Assembly (NCBI GenBank): GCA_946544235.1
Contig: CAMNMC010000115.1
Location: 1 to 41,517 of the forward strand
Reading direction: 5' to 3'
DNA: 41,517 bases
Origin: an uncultured Lachnospiraceae bacterium
GTDB taxonomy: Bacteria > Bacillota > Clostridia > Lachnospirales > Lachnospiraceae
A program made the position numbers and the translations under genes. Under the pieces are notes generated by a model. It worked only from the letters and a program-made list of their open reading frames with translations, did not search any database and was not told where the DNA came from. Position 1 is the first letter of the stretch. Every line of letters begins with the position of its first letter. Below are positions 17,754-25,938 of this stretch, piece by piece.

Positions 17754-18329
17754 ATGAAACGATTAAAAGCCCTTTCGATAATAACAGCAATGCTCTTTAC
17801 TCTCACAGCCTGCGGTAATGATAAGGATGATGACAGTAAGGGAACAACAGCTGCAAATACAACCGAAAATATAATTGTCAGCGAACCAACCGAGACTGCA
17901 ACCGTTGATAATACAACAACCGAGGCCACATCCGGTGATGATCAGTCCACATCAGACGATACGACAACTCAGTCCACGAATGGTGATTTTGAGGGTGATT
18001 TCGATGTTTCCGATCCGAAATGGAACTGGATCAACTGGGACGCCAACGGCGACGGAACCCTCGATCAGCTGGAATTTGAATATCATGATAATGGTGATGA
18101 AGCAGCAAGCTTTATAGAAGTAACCTTTTATGACGGCAGCAGTAATACTACCGTAAGCGGCATGATCGACCGCGGTTACTCTCTTACCAAGATTTATTCC
18201 AGGGAGACCTCTGAAGGGCCGTATCTCCACATTTACTACGAGCAGGGAGATTATTACGGAACCGGTCCTGCTGAATGCTTTCTGCTTCTGAAGAACGGAC
18301 AAATACAAATAAGATATATAGAAGAATAG
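17754..18329 (+). CDS. Lipoprotein with Thr-rich linker and EF-hand-like loop
   Basis: The 191-residue protein has a lipobox (LFTLTACG, Cys at about 20), giving a membrane-anchored lipoprotein. A low-complexity T/S/D linker follows (about 25-85). The C-terminal domain (about 88-191) begins with the calcium-loop-like DANGDGTLDQLEFE, an EF-hand/dockerin type loop, then GYSLTKIYS and ECFLLLKNGQI. No known enzyme motif is visible. It is the only plus-strand gene in this part and ends at a bidirectional terminator. Extracytoplasmic sensing or calcium binding is a guess. Confidence 0.85.
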   Translation: MKRLKALSIITAMLFTLTACGNDKDDDSKGTTAANTTENIIVSEPTETATVDNTTTEATSGDDQSTSDDTTTQSTNGDFEGDFDVSDPKWNWINWDANGDGTLDQLEFEYHDNGDEAASFIEVTFYDGSSNTTVSGMIDRGYSLTKIYSRETSEGPYLHIYYEQGDYYGTGPAECFLLLKNGQIQIRYIEE

Positions 18330-18380
18330 ATTCCCGAATCTGCTCAATATATAATAGTAACGCAGTTCCCTATTATATAA

Positions 18381-18435
18381 AAAAACGATGCACATAAGGC
18401 GTGTATATCATACACATCAGTTGTGCATCGTTTTT
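18381..18435. terminator. Bidirectional terminator between convergent genes
   Basis: A 14-bp stem (AAAAACGATGCACA at 18381-18394 with its complement at 18422-18435) flanks an inner 6-bp hairpin GTGTAT-ATC-ATACAC (18401-18415). A-runs and T-runs at the base suit termination of both the lipoprotein and the zinc-ribbon gene. Confidence 0.9.
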
Positions 18436-18453
18436 CATTTTGGTTCAGTGTAT

Positions 18454-19212
18454 CTATTTTGATGTACTGTAGTTAAATATCTTCATCTCTCCGTCATACT
18501 TACCGACCATAAAATAAGCCTCGTACGGTTCGGTATGTGTGAAGGTACCGTTCTTATATACCTTTTTACCTTTGAGCTTTACGATTCTGAGATCGGATAT
18601 TTTAACATCTCCGTAATTTTTGGCGATGGCACTCTTCGTTTTTTCGACCTCTTCGTCTGAAGGTTTTCCATCCATCTTATATTCTATCTCAAATGTAAAT
18701 CTTTCTCCTGTTTCCTTCATTTCCTGAAATAGCTCTCTGACCATTTCACTATATGGCATATTGTCGCGGTCTTTGATCTTTTTATCGCGGATCTTAGGGA
18801 TCAGTACATCAAGAAATGTATCCACATCAGCCTCTTCATAGGCTTTAATATATTTTTTCATAAGCTTTATATGTGGTGTATCACGCTTGGACAGATACAG
18901 CCATATACCGCCTCCGATGGCGCAGACAGCAAGGAAGATTGCAGCTATCAGTATTACTTTTTTCTTACTGCCCTTCCGTCTATTTCCTTCTGAAGGATTC
19001 TCAGTAAATGTTCCCTGTTCAGCAGATGAAGGCTGAACCATCGTACCTTCGCCAGCATCTGATGATACAGCATCCTCTGATACAGCTTCCTCAGCTTCTG
19101 TCTTTTTCTCTTCCGGATCTGTCATGCCATAGCTTCTCGGATTCGGAGCACCGCAGTATCCACAAACAATCTGATCAGGATAAACCTCATTACCGCATTC
19201 CGGACATTTCAT
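18454..19212 (-). CDS. Zinc-ribbon single-pass membrane protein
   Basis: The 252-residue protein has an N-terminal zinc ribbon (MKCPECGNEVYPDQIVCGYCG; two CxxC pairs). An acidic linker (about 30-82) leads to a basic patch and one membrane helix (KKVILIAAIFLAVCAIGGGIWLYL, about 84-107). An extracellular alpha/beta domain (about 112-252; KKYIKAYEEADVDTFLDVLIPKIRDK) resembles NTF2-like or lipoprotein-type domains common in Clostridia. The ribbon would face the cytoplasm. The specific role is unknown. GAGGTGG precedes the ATG. Confidence 0.85.
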   Translation of the reverse strand: MKCPECGNEVYPDQIVCGYCGAPNPRSYGMTDPEEKKTEAEEAVSEDAVSSDAGEGTMVQPSSAEQGTFTENPSEGNRRKGSKKKVILIAAIFLAVCAIGGGIWLYLSKRDTPHIKLMKKYIKAYEEADVDTFLDVLIPKIRDKKIKDRDNMPYSEMVRELFQEMKETGERFTFEIEYKMDGKPSDEEVEKTKSAIAKNYGDVKISDLRIVKLKGKKVYKNGTFTHTEPYEAYFMVGKYDGEMKIFNYSTSK

Positions 19213-19431
19213 TTATTTCCACCTCTTTTTTACAGAAAATACGATACCTATTCTATCATATTCTCCCTGTTTCAACAAATTAAATATACTTTGAATAAGC
19301 CGTATCTCCCCGTCATCATTATAAAATACACTATTCATGTTTTCTGCCTGTATATGCACACCCACTTATGGATTTTATTCTCAACAAGTTCAGATTAGCA
19401 TTAAAAGGGTAACAAAAGAGCAACAAATAAG

Positions 19432-19582
19432 TCACGGGATTGCCCGAACGCAGTGAGGATTGTAACGGTCCGAAGGACCGTGAGTCTGTCCACAGGACAG
19501 ATGCGTTCTGCAAAGCAGAACCAAGACTTGCTACGCAAGTCTTGCATATCACGAAGTGATATGGCACCGGAGGGTCCCGTGA
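19432..19582. repeat. Array I of back-to-back triloop hairpins
   Basis: An 8-bp closing stem TCACGGGA (19432-19439) pairs with TCCCGTGA (19575-19582). Between them are five perfect hairpins, each with a 3-nt loop: 19465-19481 (loop GAA), 19485-19501 (ACA), 19505-19521 (AAA), 19522-19544 (TAC, 10-bp stem) and 19545-19563 (GAA). The last three abut with no spacer. A weaker arm at 19444-19458 has the CC-GA-AC-GCA-GT-GA-GG pattern. Open frames here are by-products of the palindromes. Confidence 0.9.
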
Positions 19583-19663
19583 TCCGAGCGAAGCGAGGAC
19601 TCGTCGTGTGAAACACGACCGCAGCTGCGCAGCAGCTGAGCAGCATCATGGAACATGATGCTG
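19583..19663. repeat. Array II of triloop hairpins with a tandem-GA arm
   Basis: Directly continues array I. 19583-19599 is TCC-GA-GC-GAA-GC-GA-GGA, whose stem is interrupted by opposed GA dinucleotides. Then come perfect hairpins at 19603-19619 (loop GAA), 19622-19638 (GCA) and 19641-19663 (GAA, 10-bp stem). This leaves only a few unpaired bases in 80 bp. Confidence 0.9.
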
Positions 19664-19675
19664 GAGCAAAGCAAA

Positions 19676-19822
19676 AATAACAAGCCGTGCACTCACTGGA
19701 CATAATGCGCAGATGGGATGCTTGCATACCACTCTGTGTGTTATGTTCTGTGAGTATACAGCGCCTATGGCGCTGGTTCTTGAGACGCGCAGCGGATCAA
19801 GAACAGAACACGGCTTGTTATT
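19676..19822 (+). repeat. Cloverleaf element A with 14-bp terminal inverted repeats
   Basis: Perfect terminal repeats AATAACAAGCCGTG (19676-19689) and their complement (19809-19822) enclose three arms. These are a long imperfect arm at 19692-19754 tipped by ATGC-TT-GCAT; CAGCGCC-TAT-GGCGCTG at 19759-19775; and GTTCTTGA-GA-CGC-GCA-GCG-GA-TCAAGAAC at 19776-19804. A homologous, inverted copy lies at 32208-32349. No flanking target-site duplication is evident and no gene is inside. Confidence 0.85.
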
Positions 19823-19831
19823 GACGAATTC

Positions 19832-19850
19832 ATGAGTCCTTCGGACTCAT
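19832..19850. repeat. Single triloop hairpin after element A
   Basis: ATGAGTCC-TTC-GGACTCAT, a perfect 8-bp stem with a 3-nt loop, between element A and the ilvC terminator. It has the same style as the neighbouring array. Confidence 0.8.
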
Positions 19851-19864
19851 TTCAGTACGTATAA

Positions 19865-19890
19865 AAAAGGATCCCGCAAGGGATCCTTTT
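19865..19890 (-). terminator. Intrinsic terminator of ilvC
   Basis: AAAAGGATCCC-GCAA-GGGATCCTTTT, an 11-bp stem with a tetraloop, followed on the minus strand by further T residues. It begins 22 bp beyond the ilvC stop codon. Confidence 0.9.
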
Positions 19891-19912
19891 CATAAGTATT
19901 TATCTGTAAAGA

Positions 19913-20941
<1,029 letters not shown>

Positions 20942-20967
20942 TTATTTCCTCCTAAAAAAAATAATTT

Positions 20968-20987
20968 CATGGACTGTCCTATCCATG
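20968..20987 (-). promoter_or_regulatory. ilvC leader hairpin with downstream T-run
   Basis: CATGGA/TCCATG arms (8-nt loop) are followed on the minus strand by AAATTA and then eight T residues ending directly at the AGGAGG site. It looks like a weak terminator or attenuator, but no T-box or leader peptide was recognised. Confidence 0.4.
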
Positions 20988-21055
20988 TTATGTACTTTCT
21001 GTGTGCCGGCTGTCTGTACGAAGTTGTCTGTTAAAATACTGCCGAAACGTTATGC

Positions 21056-21089
21056 GTTGTCTGACAACCCAACTCACATGTCTGACATG
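21056..21089. promoter_or_regulatory. Two palindromic FadR/GntR-type operators at ilvC
   Basis: GTTGTC-T-GACAAC (21056-21068) and CATGTC-T-GACATG (21077-21089) share the core TGTCTGACA, with centres 21 bp (two turns) apart. One lies directly downstream of the -10 box. Further TGTCTG half-sites occur at 21011 and 21025. The core matches operators of FCD-domain GntR regulators, and such a regulator is encoded next door. Confidence 0.75.
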
Positions 21090-21118
21090 ATGATACACCA
21101 GTTACAGTGGCTTGTCAA
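21090..21118 (-). promoter_or_regulatory. Sigma-A type promoter of ilvC
   Basis: On the minus strand, TTGACA (21113-21118) and TATCAT (21090-21095) are separated by 17 bp. The expected start point near 21083 falls inside the CATGTCTGACATG operator, which suits repression by occlusion. Confidence 0.8.
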
Positions 21119-21186
21119 CCGTGATTTATCCGGAAAAATATGTTTTTTCAATGAATTCAGTATATTTTTTATTATTTTAATGATTC

Positions 21187-21271
21187 AAGAGTTCGAGTTT
21201 TAGATTCTTGATAGATTCTACAGCTAGAATTTTAGATTCTAGTTAGATTCTACAGTTCGAGTTTAAGATTC
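21187..21271 (-). repeat. 32-bp tandem repeat spanning the gntR stop codon
   Basis: A composite unit of 21+11 bp occurs 2.6 times (21187-21218, 21219-21250, 21251-21271). The last is the coding 3' end of the GntR gene (NLKLEL). The farthest copy still encodes NLKLEL, then LNH and a stop; the middle copy has an internal stop. The unit length is not a multiple of three, so each copy changes frame. Confidence 0.8.
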
Positions 21272-21954
21272 TCGTTAATAGCCGCATGGTGAAGATGTAT
21301 GGTAACAGCACTTTTAAGAGCCTCTGCATCACGAAGCTTCAGGAAATGCATGATCATGATATGATCCTTATAAGCATCCTCAGCGATTATCTCAAGATTT
21401 TCATCTATCGCAAAGGTCTTCTCGATAGTTTCAGTAAGCACCGGTATAAACTGTGCAAGAAAATCGTTGTGCGCCGACTTCATGATGGCACCGTGGAAAT
21501 CACTCTCCGACTTGATCCTGGCGGAACCTCTCGGATTCTTTTTGATATTTTTCTGAACTATCTCACCCAGGTGAAGTATCTCTTCTATCTCTTCATCGGT
21601 TGCACGCTTTGCTGCCAGATAAGCCGCCTCCGGCTCTATGATGAGACGTGCCTCGTAAAGATCACGAAGCTTAACCTTCATATCTGCCGTATCTATATTT
21701 CCAATCCTGTCGGTTCCCGCAAACTGATCAGCCTTCTCACTGACGAAGGTTCCCTTACCTCTGTAAACCGTGAGAAGTCCGTCATTTACAAGTATCCTGA
21801 TGGCTTCTCTGAGGGTAGCTCTGGAAACGCCCAGTTCATTTGAAAGCTCGTTCTCATTCGGAAGCTTGTCTCCCGGCAGAAGCACCTGCTCGTTTATTAT
21901 CCTGTTTTTAATGATATCTGCCGTTTTCTGGGACAGATTGATGTTCTGTGTCAT
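21250..21954 (-). CDS. FadR-subfamily GntR transcriptional regulator (FCD domain)
   Basis: The 234-residue regulator has an N-terminal winged helix (about 5-75; LPNENELSNELGVSRATLREAIRILVNDGLLTVYRGKGTFVS) and an all-helical FCD ligand domain (about 90-234). ARLIIEPEAAYLAAKRA, FHGAIMKSAHN and HLHHAA include likely metal-binding His residues. I chose ATG 21954 because it follows the yhaM stop by one base and has an AGGA site; a start 87 bp upstream would overlap yhaM. It probably controls ilvC, whose promoter carries two TGTCTGACA palindromes. The effector is unknown. Confidence 0.92.
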   Translation of the reverse strand: MTQNINLSQKTADIIKNRIINEQVLLPGDKLPNENELSNELGVSRATLREAIRILVNDGLLTVYRGKGTFVSEKADQFAGTDRIGNIDTADMKVKLRDLYEARLIIEPEAAYLAAKRATDEEIEEILHLGEIVQKNIKKNPRGSARIKSESDFHGAIMKSAHNDFLAQFIPVLTETIEKTFAIDENLEIIAEDAYKDHIMIMHFLKLRDAEALKSAVTIHLHHAAINENLKLEL

Positions 21955-21955
21955 G

Positions 21956-22903
21956 TTATATTCCTGTTGTCTTCCTGAGGTTTGCCTCAAAGAACTTGTT
22001 GTAGCCCATCCAGTCTTCCTTCTCCTTGGCATATTTATCAAGTGTTTCGGTGAAGGTCTGGAGCTTTGCGTCCATATTGTCAGCCAGCGACAGAGCCTCT
22101 GCCTCGATTATCGCAGGCTTCTTAGGTGAACCGTATTCCAGCTCGCCGTGATGTGCAAGTATGCAGTGCATCACCATCTCTTCAAGCTTCTTAGGGAAGC
22201 CCTCGATCGAAGCTGCCTTCTCATGAACCATCACAGCTCCCATAACGATGTGACCAACAAGCTGACCTTCATCCGTATAATCATTGAGTGGGAACTCCGA
22301 AAGCTCTCTGGTCTTGCCGATATCGTGAAGAAGTGCGCAGGTCACAAGAAGATCCCTGTTCACACTCTCGTAGTTCTTAGCGATATATTCACAGATCTTC
22401 GCAACGGAAAGAGAATGCTGAAGAAGTCCGCCGATAAAGCTGTGGTGAACCGACTTGGCTGCACTGTGCTTTCTGAAGGTTCTGATAAACTCGCCATCTT
22501 CGGCAAAGAAGCTCTTGAGAAGCGCCTTGAGGTATTTATTATCAATACTCTCAACTATTGCAAGGAGCTCGTCATACATCTTGTCACTGTCATTCTTGGT
22601 CACTGGCATGTAGTCGGCCACGTCATATTCGCCCTCCTGTGCACGTCTGATCCTCTTTATGTTCAGCTGAAGCGAACCATTAAAGGAAGTCACCTGTCCA
22701 TCAACCTTGATGTAATCGTTAGTTTCAAAATGCTCTATACCGTTATTGAGATCCCAGACCTTTCCGTCAAGTATTCCTGTTTTATCCTGAAGAAATACCG
22801 AATAGTAGCTCTTTCCTGCCTTTGTCTTCGCATCGACCTTATTCTTGCAGAAATACACTCCCGATATCTGCTCGCCCTCTGTTAACTCTTCTATAAATCT
22901 CAT
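21956..22903 (-). CDS. yhaM: YhaM-type 3'-5' exoribonuclease (OB fold plus HD domain)
   Basis: The 315-residue protein has an N-terminal OB fold (about 10-95; YYSVFLQDKTGILDGKVWD, YIKVDGQVTSFNGSLQL) and an HD phosphohydrolase domain (about 155-280). Metal residues are in HHSFIGGLLQHSLSVA, LLHDIGKTREL and ILAHHGELEYGSPK. This is the architecture of B. subtilis YhaM/Cbf1, which degrades RNA and single-stranded DNA from 3' ends. It is co-transcribed with the downstream gntR (stop and start separated by one base). Confidence 0.93.
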   Translation of the reverse strand: MRFIEELTEGEQISGVYFCKNKVDAKTKAGKSYYSVFLQDKTGILDGKVWDLNNGIEHFETNDYIKVDGQVTSFNGSLQLNIKRIRRAQEGEYDVADYMPVTKNDSDKMYDELLAIVESIDNKYLKALLKSFFAEDGEFIRTFRKHSAAKSVHHSFIGGLLQHSLSVAKICEYIAKNYESVNRDLLVTCALLHDIGKTRELSEFPLNDYTDEGQLVGHIVMGAVMVHEKAASIEGFPKKLEEMVMHCILAHHGELEYGSPKKPAIIEAEALSLADNMDAKLQTFTETLDKYAKEKEDWMGYNKFFEANLRKTTGI

Positions 22904-23321
22904 ATATCCCGGTCCTTCCTGGTGTATTTTAGCTATTTCATGTGTCAGCGGCCTTTCTCAGCCGTGACGCTTTTATATTATAGCAAAATCTTCAGATAAT
23001 GTCACCGATGATTTATCGTAATTGCACCACACATCGATCTACATAAACAAAAGAAAGCGCAGTTTCTGTAAATGAAAAGGGCGTTCTGAATACACCTCGT
23101 GTATCGCAGAACGCCTTTGTTCCCTTCACTGTTATCTATTTTTGATTATAGGGTTGAGCCCCTGAAAAGTCAATAATATTCATGGTGATTTTTTACAAAT
23201 AATAATGTTAAAAATGACGAATATATGTTATTATAGCTGTGTATGTCATGATAGCGGAAAGACTCCTTCGGTTCACCGGTTCAGGCAAACAGACTACTAA
23301 AAGAAATACAGGCATAAACAT
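22904..23321. other. Divergent intergenic region yhaM / mutS2 with one strong hairpin
   Basis: This 418-bp gap holds no credible gene. At 23077-23118 there is a near-perfect hairpin: AAGGGCGTTCTG pairs with CAGAACGCCTT, and inside it ATACAC-CTC-GTGTAT forms a triloop tip. As the flanking genes diverge, no coding transcript needs a terminator here, so it may end an unannotated small RNA or be a solitary repeat. A purine-rich TACAGG weakly precedes the mutS2 start. Confidence 0.6.
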
Positions 23322-25718
23322 ATGAATAAACACAGTTTAAAAATACTTGAATTTGATAAGATACTTACGATGCTCACCGAATACGCGGCTTCACCGATGG
23401 CGAAGAAACGCTGTGAGAGACTGACTCCTTACAGGGATATTGAGAAGATCAGAACCCTTCAGGAGGAGACACGCGACGCTTCTCTCCGCCTCTCGAAATA
23501 CGGCAATGTATCGTTCGCAGGACTGACCGACGTCGGAGTATCCTTTAAGCTCCTGGAAATCGGTTCGCCGCTTTCCGCATCAGAGCTTCTCGGTATAGCC
23601 TCTCTCCTTGAAACAGCAAAGAATGTCAAAGCATACGGCTATTCCAAGACCGACGAAGAGGATATAACGAAGGACTCTCTGGTAAGGCTTTTCGACGAAC
23701 TGATACCTCTTGAGGACGTTTCATCAGAGATCAGAAAATGCATCATTTCCGCTGATGAGATAGCCGATGACGCATCGAGAAAGCTTAAGGAAATAAGGAA
23801 AAATATAGAAATATCATATAATCGTATCAGACAGAAGCTGGACAAGATCATCCATTCGGAAGCGAACAGAGATATGCTTCAGGATGCAATCATCACAACC
23901 AGAAATGGTCGTTACTGCATACCGGTCAAGGCTTCCTACCGTGCAAAGTTCCCGGGAATGATCCACGATCAGTCCCAGACCGGTTCGACAGTCTTCATCG
24001 AGCCGCTCGAGATCGTCAATCTCAACAACGATATCAGAGAGCTTGAAAATGAAGAGCGTCTGGAGATAGAAAGAATACTCATGGACCTTTCGGAGCGCTG
24101 CGGTCAGCATACCGAAGAGCTTACCGAGGATCTGAAGCTTCTGACGGATCTGGATTTTATATTTGCAAGAGCCAAATTCAGCAATTCATATCACGGTTCG
24201 GAGCCGATCCTCAACGAAGAAGGACGCATTGAGCTAAAGGGTGCGATCCATCCTCTGCTTGAAAGAAAAACAGCCGTTCCGATCGACCTGCAGCTTGGAG
24301 GTAACTTCTCTCTCCTTATAATCACAGGTCCAAATACGGGCGGTAAGACGGTTTCACTTAAAACGCTCGGTCTTCTTACACTGATGGCTCAGGCAGGACT
24401 TCACATACCGGCAAGATATGGAACCGTTATCTCGGTTTATAATGATATTTTCGCAGATATCGGTGATGAGCAGAGCATCGAGCAGAATCTCTCGACCTTC
24501 TCATCACATATGAGCAATATAGTATATATCGTCGGACACGCCGACAACCGTTCGCTCTGTCTCTTCGATGAGCCGGGTGGCGGTACGGATCCCGTGGAGG
24601 GTGCCGCACTTGCGACTGCTATCCTCTCACATCTGAAGGATATCGGCGCAACAGTTATGGCTACAACCCACTACAGTGAGCTTAAGAGCTTCGCCATAGC
24701 ATCACCGGGAGTCGAAAATGCATCCTGCGAGTTTGATGTTGCTACTCTCAGACCTACATTTAAGCTTCTCATGGGTGTACCGGGCAAGTCCAACGCCTTT
24801 GCGATCTCTAAGAAGCTCGGACTTCCGGATGATATCATAGAAAGAGCCAGATCCGGCATAGACAGCACCGCCGTCAATGTTGAAGAGCTTATTGCCGATC
24901 TTGACAGAGCAAAGCGTGAGGCTGAGCAGGATAAGGAAGAGATTGCCGCCAGCCGCCGCGAGATAGACGACTTGAAGAAACGCATAAGTGACAAGGAAAA
25001 ATCAGCCGGTGACGAGAAGCGGCGCATCCTCGAGAAAGCCCGCGAAGAGGCCAGAGAGATTATTGAGAACGCCAAGGAAGAAGCTGATCAGGCCATCCGT
25101 GATTACAACAAATGGCTAAAGAATCCATCTTCAGCTGATGCAAAGAAGATGGAGGAACGAAGGAGCAGTCTCAGGAAGAAAGCTGAGTCCCTCGGAAACA
25201 GCCAGAAGAACAAGGCAGCTCCGCTTCAGTCCGGCCAGAAGGCCAAGGACTTCCATATCGGAGATACTGTCAAGGTACTGAGTCTGAATACCGAAGGACA
25301 TATCCTTGAACTGCCCGACAGCAGCGGAACAGCCCTTGTCGGCATGGGAATACTCAGTTCAAGGCTTCCGATCAGCGATCTTCTTATTGTCAAAGATGAT
25401 AATAAATATAACCACGCAGGCCGAAGGGAAGCCGCTCAGCAGAGAGCCGGTACAGGCGGTTATAACAAAGCCTATACCTTTAAGCCTGAAATCAACCTTC
25501 TGGGCAAGACGGTTGACGAAGCCATCGCCGAACTGGATAAATTTCTTGATGACGCGATGCTCTCACATGCCGAGACCGTCAGAGTTGTCCACGGCAAAGG
25601 AACCGGAGCCCTCCGCAAGGGCATCCACGACCACCTAAAGCACCTCTCCTACGTCAAAAAATTCCGCCTCGGCGAATTCGGAGAAGGAGATGCCGGTGTT
25701 ACTATTGTCAGTTTATAA
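23322..25718 (+). CDS. mutS2: MutS2 ATPase/nuclease
   Basis: The 798-residue protein has clamp/lever helices (about 1-320) and a MutS ATPase domain with Walker A GPNTGGKT (about 337-344). Walker B-like LCLFDEPGGGTDPVEGAALA (Pro where DEL is usual) and ATTHYSELKSFA follow. Next are a long coiled coil (about 520-610), a small beta domain (FHIGDTVKVLSLNTEG) and a C-terminal Smr nuclease domain (about 725-798; TVRVVHGKGTGALRKGI). MutS2 suppresses recombination or, as RqcU in B. subtilis, splits collided ribosomes. It lacks the mismatch-recognition domain of MutS. Its stop codon touches the structured element that follows. Confidence 0.96.
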   Translation: MNKHSLKILEFDKILTMLTEYAASPMAKKRCERLTPYRDIEKIRTLQEETRDASLRLSKYGNVSFAGLTDVGVSFKLLEIGSPLSASELLGIASLLETAKNVKAYGYSKTDEEDITKDSLVRLFDELIPLEDVSSEIRKCIISADEIADDASRKLKEIRKNIEISYNRIRQKLDKIIHSEANRDMLQDAIITTRNGRYCIPVKASYRAKFPGMIHDQSQTGSTVFIEPLEIVNLNNDIRELENEERLEIERILMDLSERCGQHTEELTEDLKLLTDLDFIFARAKFSNSYHGSEPILNEEGRIELKGAIHPLLERKTAVPIDLQLGGNFSLLIITGPNTGGKTVSLKTLGLLTLMAQAGLHIPARYGTVISVYNDIFADIGDEQSIEQNLSTFSSHMSNIVYIVGHADNRSLCLFDEPGGGTDPVEGAALATAILSHLKDIGATVMATTHYSELKSFAIASPGVENASCEFDVATLRPTFKLLMGVPGKSNAFAISKKLGLPDDIIERARSGIDSTAVNVEELIADLDRAKREAEQDKEEIAASRREIDDLKKRISDKEKSAGDEKRRILEKAREEAREIIENAKEEADQAIRDYNKWLKNPSSADAKKMEERRSSLRKKAESLGNSQKNKAAPLQSGQKAKDFHIGDTVKVLSLNTEGHILELPDSSGTALVGMGILSSRLPISDLLIVKDDNKYNHAGRREAAQQRAGTGGYNKAYTFKPEINLLGKTVDEAIAELDKFLDDAMLSHAETVRVVHGKGTGALRKGIHDHLKHLSYVKKFRLGEFGEGDAGVTIVSL

Positions 25719-25906
25719 TTGAATAAAAATATGCCTATGAGGGCGTATTCGACAGCTACAACCAGGTAGTAATATGCGAAGCATATTGCTATCATGAACG
25801 TAGTGAATGACACGAACCACGAAGTGGTTCACATGCATCACATGTGATGCATGCATAATTCTGCTTGCAGAATTATGGTGCACGAGGAGGTATATTTTTA
25901 TTCAAT
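25718..25906 (+). repeat. Structured element C: closed multi-hairpin repeat
   Basis: An 18-19 bp closing stem (TTGAATAAAAATATGCCT at 25719-25736 with 25888-25905) surrounds adjacent hairpins. These are 25765-25793 (13-bp stem, loop GAA), 25792-25810 (TCAT-GA-AC-GTA-GT-GA-ATGA, overlapping by two bases), 25814-25830 (loop GAA), 25832-25853 (near-perfect palindrome) and 25854-25877. The left arm begins at the last base of the mutS2 stop codon. The element lies between mutS2 and the two-component genes and could also terminate or attenuate transcription. Confidence 0.88.
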
Positions 25907-25938
25907 ATTGTTGATTTTTGTAAGTCAGGAGAGAAAAA

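Noticed and set aside
19432-19663. CRISPR array
   Set aside because: The hairpin stems all differ, there is no repeated direct repeat with unique spacers, and no cas gene is nearby.
19401-19727. Open frames of 60-110 codons within the hairpin region (both strands)
   Set aside because: They are created by back-to-back palindromes, lack a ribosome site and have no recognisable protein pattern.
19676-19822. Integron attC site (TAACAA...TTGTTA ends, folded arms)
   Set aside because: The ends do not fit the RYYYAAC/GTTRRRY core, the arms are three hairpins rather than one bulged stem, and there is no integrase or cassette array.
25718-25906. Insertion sequence or transposon
   Set aside because: There are terminal inverted repeats but no transposase frame and no clear target-site duplication. 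It could still be a non-autonomous element.
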